Origin: Prinia subflava
Taxonomy: Eukaryota; Chordata; Aves; Passeriformes; Cisticolidae
Length of the DNA stretch: 64,000 bases
Direction: 5' to 3'
Assembly (NCBI RefSeq): GCF_021018805.1
Contig: NC_086248.1
Coordinates: 58,595,485 to 58,659,484 of the forward strand
Shown here: positions 59,601 through 62,600 of the stretch, one piece after another
Position numbering within the stretch: position 1 is the stretch's first letter
How the letters are laid out: each line of letters opens with the position of its first letter
Position numbers and translations under genes: made by a program
The notes under the pieces: generated by a model
What the model was told of the DNA's origin: nothing
Seen by the model: only the letters and a program-made list of their open reading frames with translations
Database searches by the model: none

Positions 59601-62600
59601 AATTATTAGAGTTCTGTAGTGGAGGCAGAGAAGAAAAATTCTATTTTTCAAAGGTAGATCACCAATAGCAAACCCACCTTGTGGTTAGCTAGCTGCTGAG
59701 TGATTATTTCAAGATTGTTGCTTTCCATGAGGTCAGGGCTGGCCAATCTGCTGGACATATGTAATAACCATTTCTCCCCTTCTTGCAAATCACTATTGTA
59801 ATCCTCATGTTCTTTTACTCTCACCTCTAAGGTTTCGACGTATGCCTGCAGGTCCACAATAACCAAAATTAAATTTTCTTGTAATTACAAGAGTTAAACC
59901 ATGCCCCCCCCAACCAAACCAAAACCCACCAAAAACTTGAAAACAAAGTAAGAATTATAATCTAAATTTATATTCCTGTGAGGGAATCTCATATGAGTAG
60001 ACTGTAAAGGAAGACATAAAAAGACACATTTATTCTGTGAATAAATTTCTGTGAATAATTACTTCTGTGGTACCAAGGAGTATTTTCACTCCAGATGAAA
60101 TACCATACTTTGAAGACTGAGGAAAACACTTGAGAAAATGATTAATGTCAACTTGACATTAAGTTCACTAACAGTTATTACACACTCTTTGAGAGGCTGC
60201 AGTTGACCTACCAAATGCTGTGGCTGCTGCTTACAGCCTTTGCTTGTACCTACTGCCCGTGTCTGTGGTAGGCAAATTAAGAATGTACACACTGAGTTAA
60301 AAAGTATTTATGCTTTTCAGGAAGCTTCTCTAAATTTCAGCCACCAACATTATATCTAATGCAATGGACATCACTTTTTTGGTACAGATCAGAGGCATAT
60401 CTTCAAACTAAAAATCAACCTTGAAAAATAAATCATCTCCTATTGGTGGATGGGTTGGCAATTAAAGGTGTCTAGGTCAAACATAAGTACTAACATGGTT
60501 TGCAGAGCTTATCCTTGTTAGAAGTATAACCTATTAAAAGCTTTAGGAGTAATAATACTTTAGGATGTATTTAGAAGCATTAGACCTTTCAAAGTACTAC
60601 ATACATATGGACTAATGAATCAACGTTAATTAATAATGCCCTGGCTGAATTAAATTATATCCGTCTTGCAGTTTATTTTCTCCGATGCCCTTTATTCAAC
60701 AACTAAACTAAACAGTGCTTGTGGAGCTCAAGCAGAAACAAGAGAGAGTATAATCTAAGGGTATCTGTCCCTTCAAGAAATAATGTATTTAGGATTCTAT
60801 TAAACATTTTTAAAAGTAGTAACAATAACACGGACTAGCCACAGGTACATATCCCCTTAGTGTTACAAAACAGGAAGACTTCACCTGCCACACTCAAAAT
60901 TCATGTCAGCTACTCTGGTTAAATGTATTAATGTAGTTTTTTCTGTATTCAAAATTTGCCTGTCACTTCTGTCCCCCCTTCAAAAGAAAACCAAAAAGCC
61001 CCAACAAAACACCAAAAGTAATTAAAGGTAGCTGGTTCTTTGTACAGATGTGACAGCATGAAATAAATAGTTAATTTCTTAGAGGGATAAAAATACAGCA
61101 AGCTGGAAGAACCCTGAGGTTTCTCCCTTTTTACCTTTGTTTTGGTGCAGAGTTCCTGGTAACTGCTCTGAAGGTCTTGAATGTTGTTCTTTAGAGTCAC
61201 ATCATTCACCAGATCACAAAGTGCCTCTCCCTTCTCAACCACTGACTTTATTGAGGGCTCATGAGACAGAACAGTCTGTTGTATGGACTACAATGCAAAC
61301 AAGAATTAAAATATATCTACTGATCACGGGAGATGTATTTCACTAACTTCCCTTTGATCTGATGCACAGCTTTCTGCCGTGGATTATATCATCCTTTCCA
61401 GACAGGCAGAACTTTTTACCAATTCATGATACTGTTTCTCAGCCCTGCCCTGAGACAACAACCTTGCACACACCCAAAAACAACTGCTCCTTTTGAGAGT
61501 GGCTAGTAGCATGGCTGACAGTCTGGAGCTGGTGAAGCAAAGGGAGCCCATCTGCATGAAGTGGCCAGTGCTAGGGATAAAATTTGTTCAGAGGAACAAA
61601 TTATGAAAATGGGTGGGAAAGCATCACCAAAGCCATCCCCTTAATGAGACAGTGTGTGATGAGTGCCTAGCACTGCACTCTAGAGAGTACAACTTCCCAA
61701 ACATGTAGAAAGCAAGCACACAGCTGTGACATACAACTTTGAGCGGGGAAGCTGGCAAGGGGTACTGGGCAGCATTGTTACAACATTGCTTTGTTGGCAA
61801 CATTTTTTTAGCCACAAATGTAAAGCACAGCACTATAAGGGCTGCTGTGAGGAGAGTTAACTCCACCTCAGCTGGGCACAGTACACATTTCATGAAACAT
61901 CTGTAATCCTGGAGTATTTAGCAAAAACATCATTAGAAGAAGAAATGGGGTTTGTTGGCAAATTTTCTACTCATTTTTGTGACTGGAAAATAACCCCAAA
62001 CACTTCCATTAAAATCCTAACAAAAACTTGGGAGGTCATAGCAGCTGATTGTCTGGGATATCAGTTGAGCTACGACATCCAGCTTTAACCAGAAAGCTGA
62101 TTAAGTCAATGTAAACAGTGCCAATGTCTGAAGTCAAGAAAGACCAAGTGACTTCTATATTCTCTTCAACTGCAATCACCTCTGTTGAGATCAATGCAAT
62201 TACTGGTACGTGTACTCATAAAAGAATTTTTTGCTCCATTACAGGAAACTTCCAGATATGGAAGCCTTTTTAGGACGTTCAGATTTCAAATACAGGGGCT
62301 CAGTCTGGTTTGTAGAGGCAGGTATCATGCATGTTTTCAAGGATGTGGATTGGGACATCCAGATCAGAAATATCTCATGTACCTACTGAAGAAACTTGGA
62401 TACGTGATTGGAGGATTCATTGAGAATCACTAGATTACAGTCAATTCAGTGGTCTTATGAGATGACCCCTTTTTACCTTGTATTTGGACAATTGGGCCTT
62501 CTTCTCATAGAGTTCACTCTTTGGCTCCACAGGAGCATGCAAGATGGCTTGGTACTCCATGACCCACTGAGTTTGGGCCTTATACTTGTCTGAGAACTCC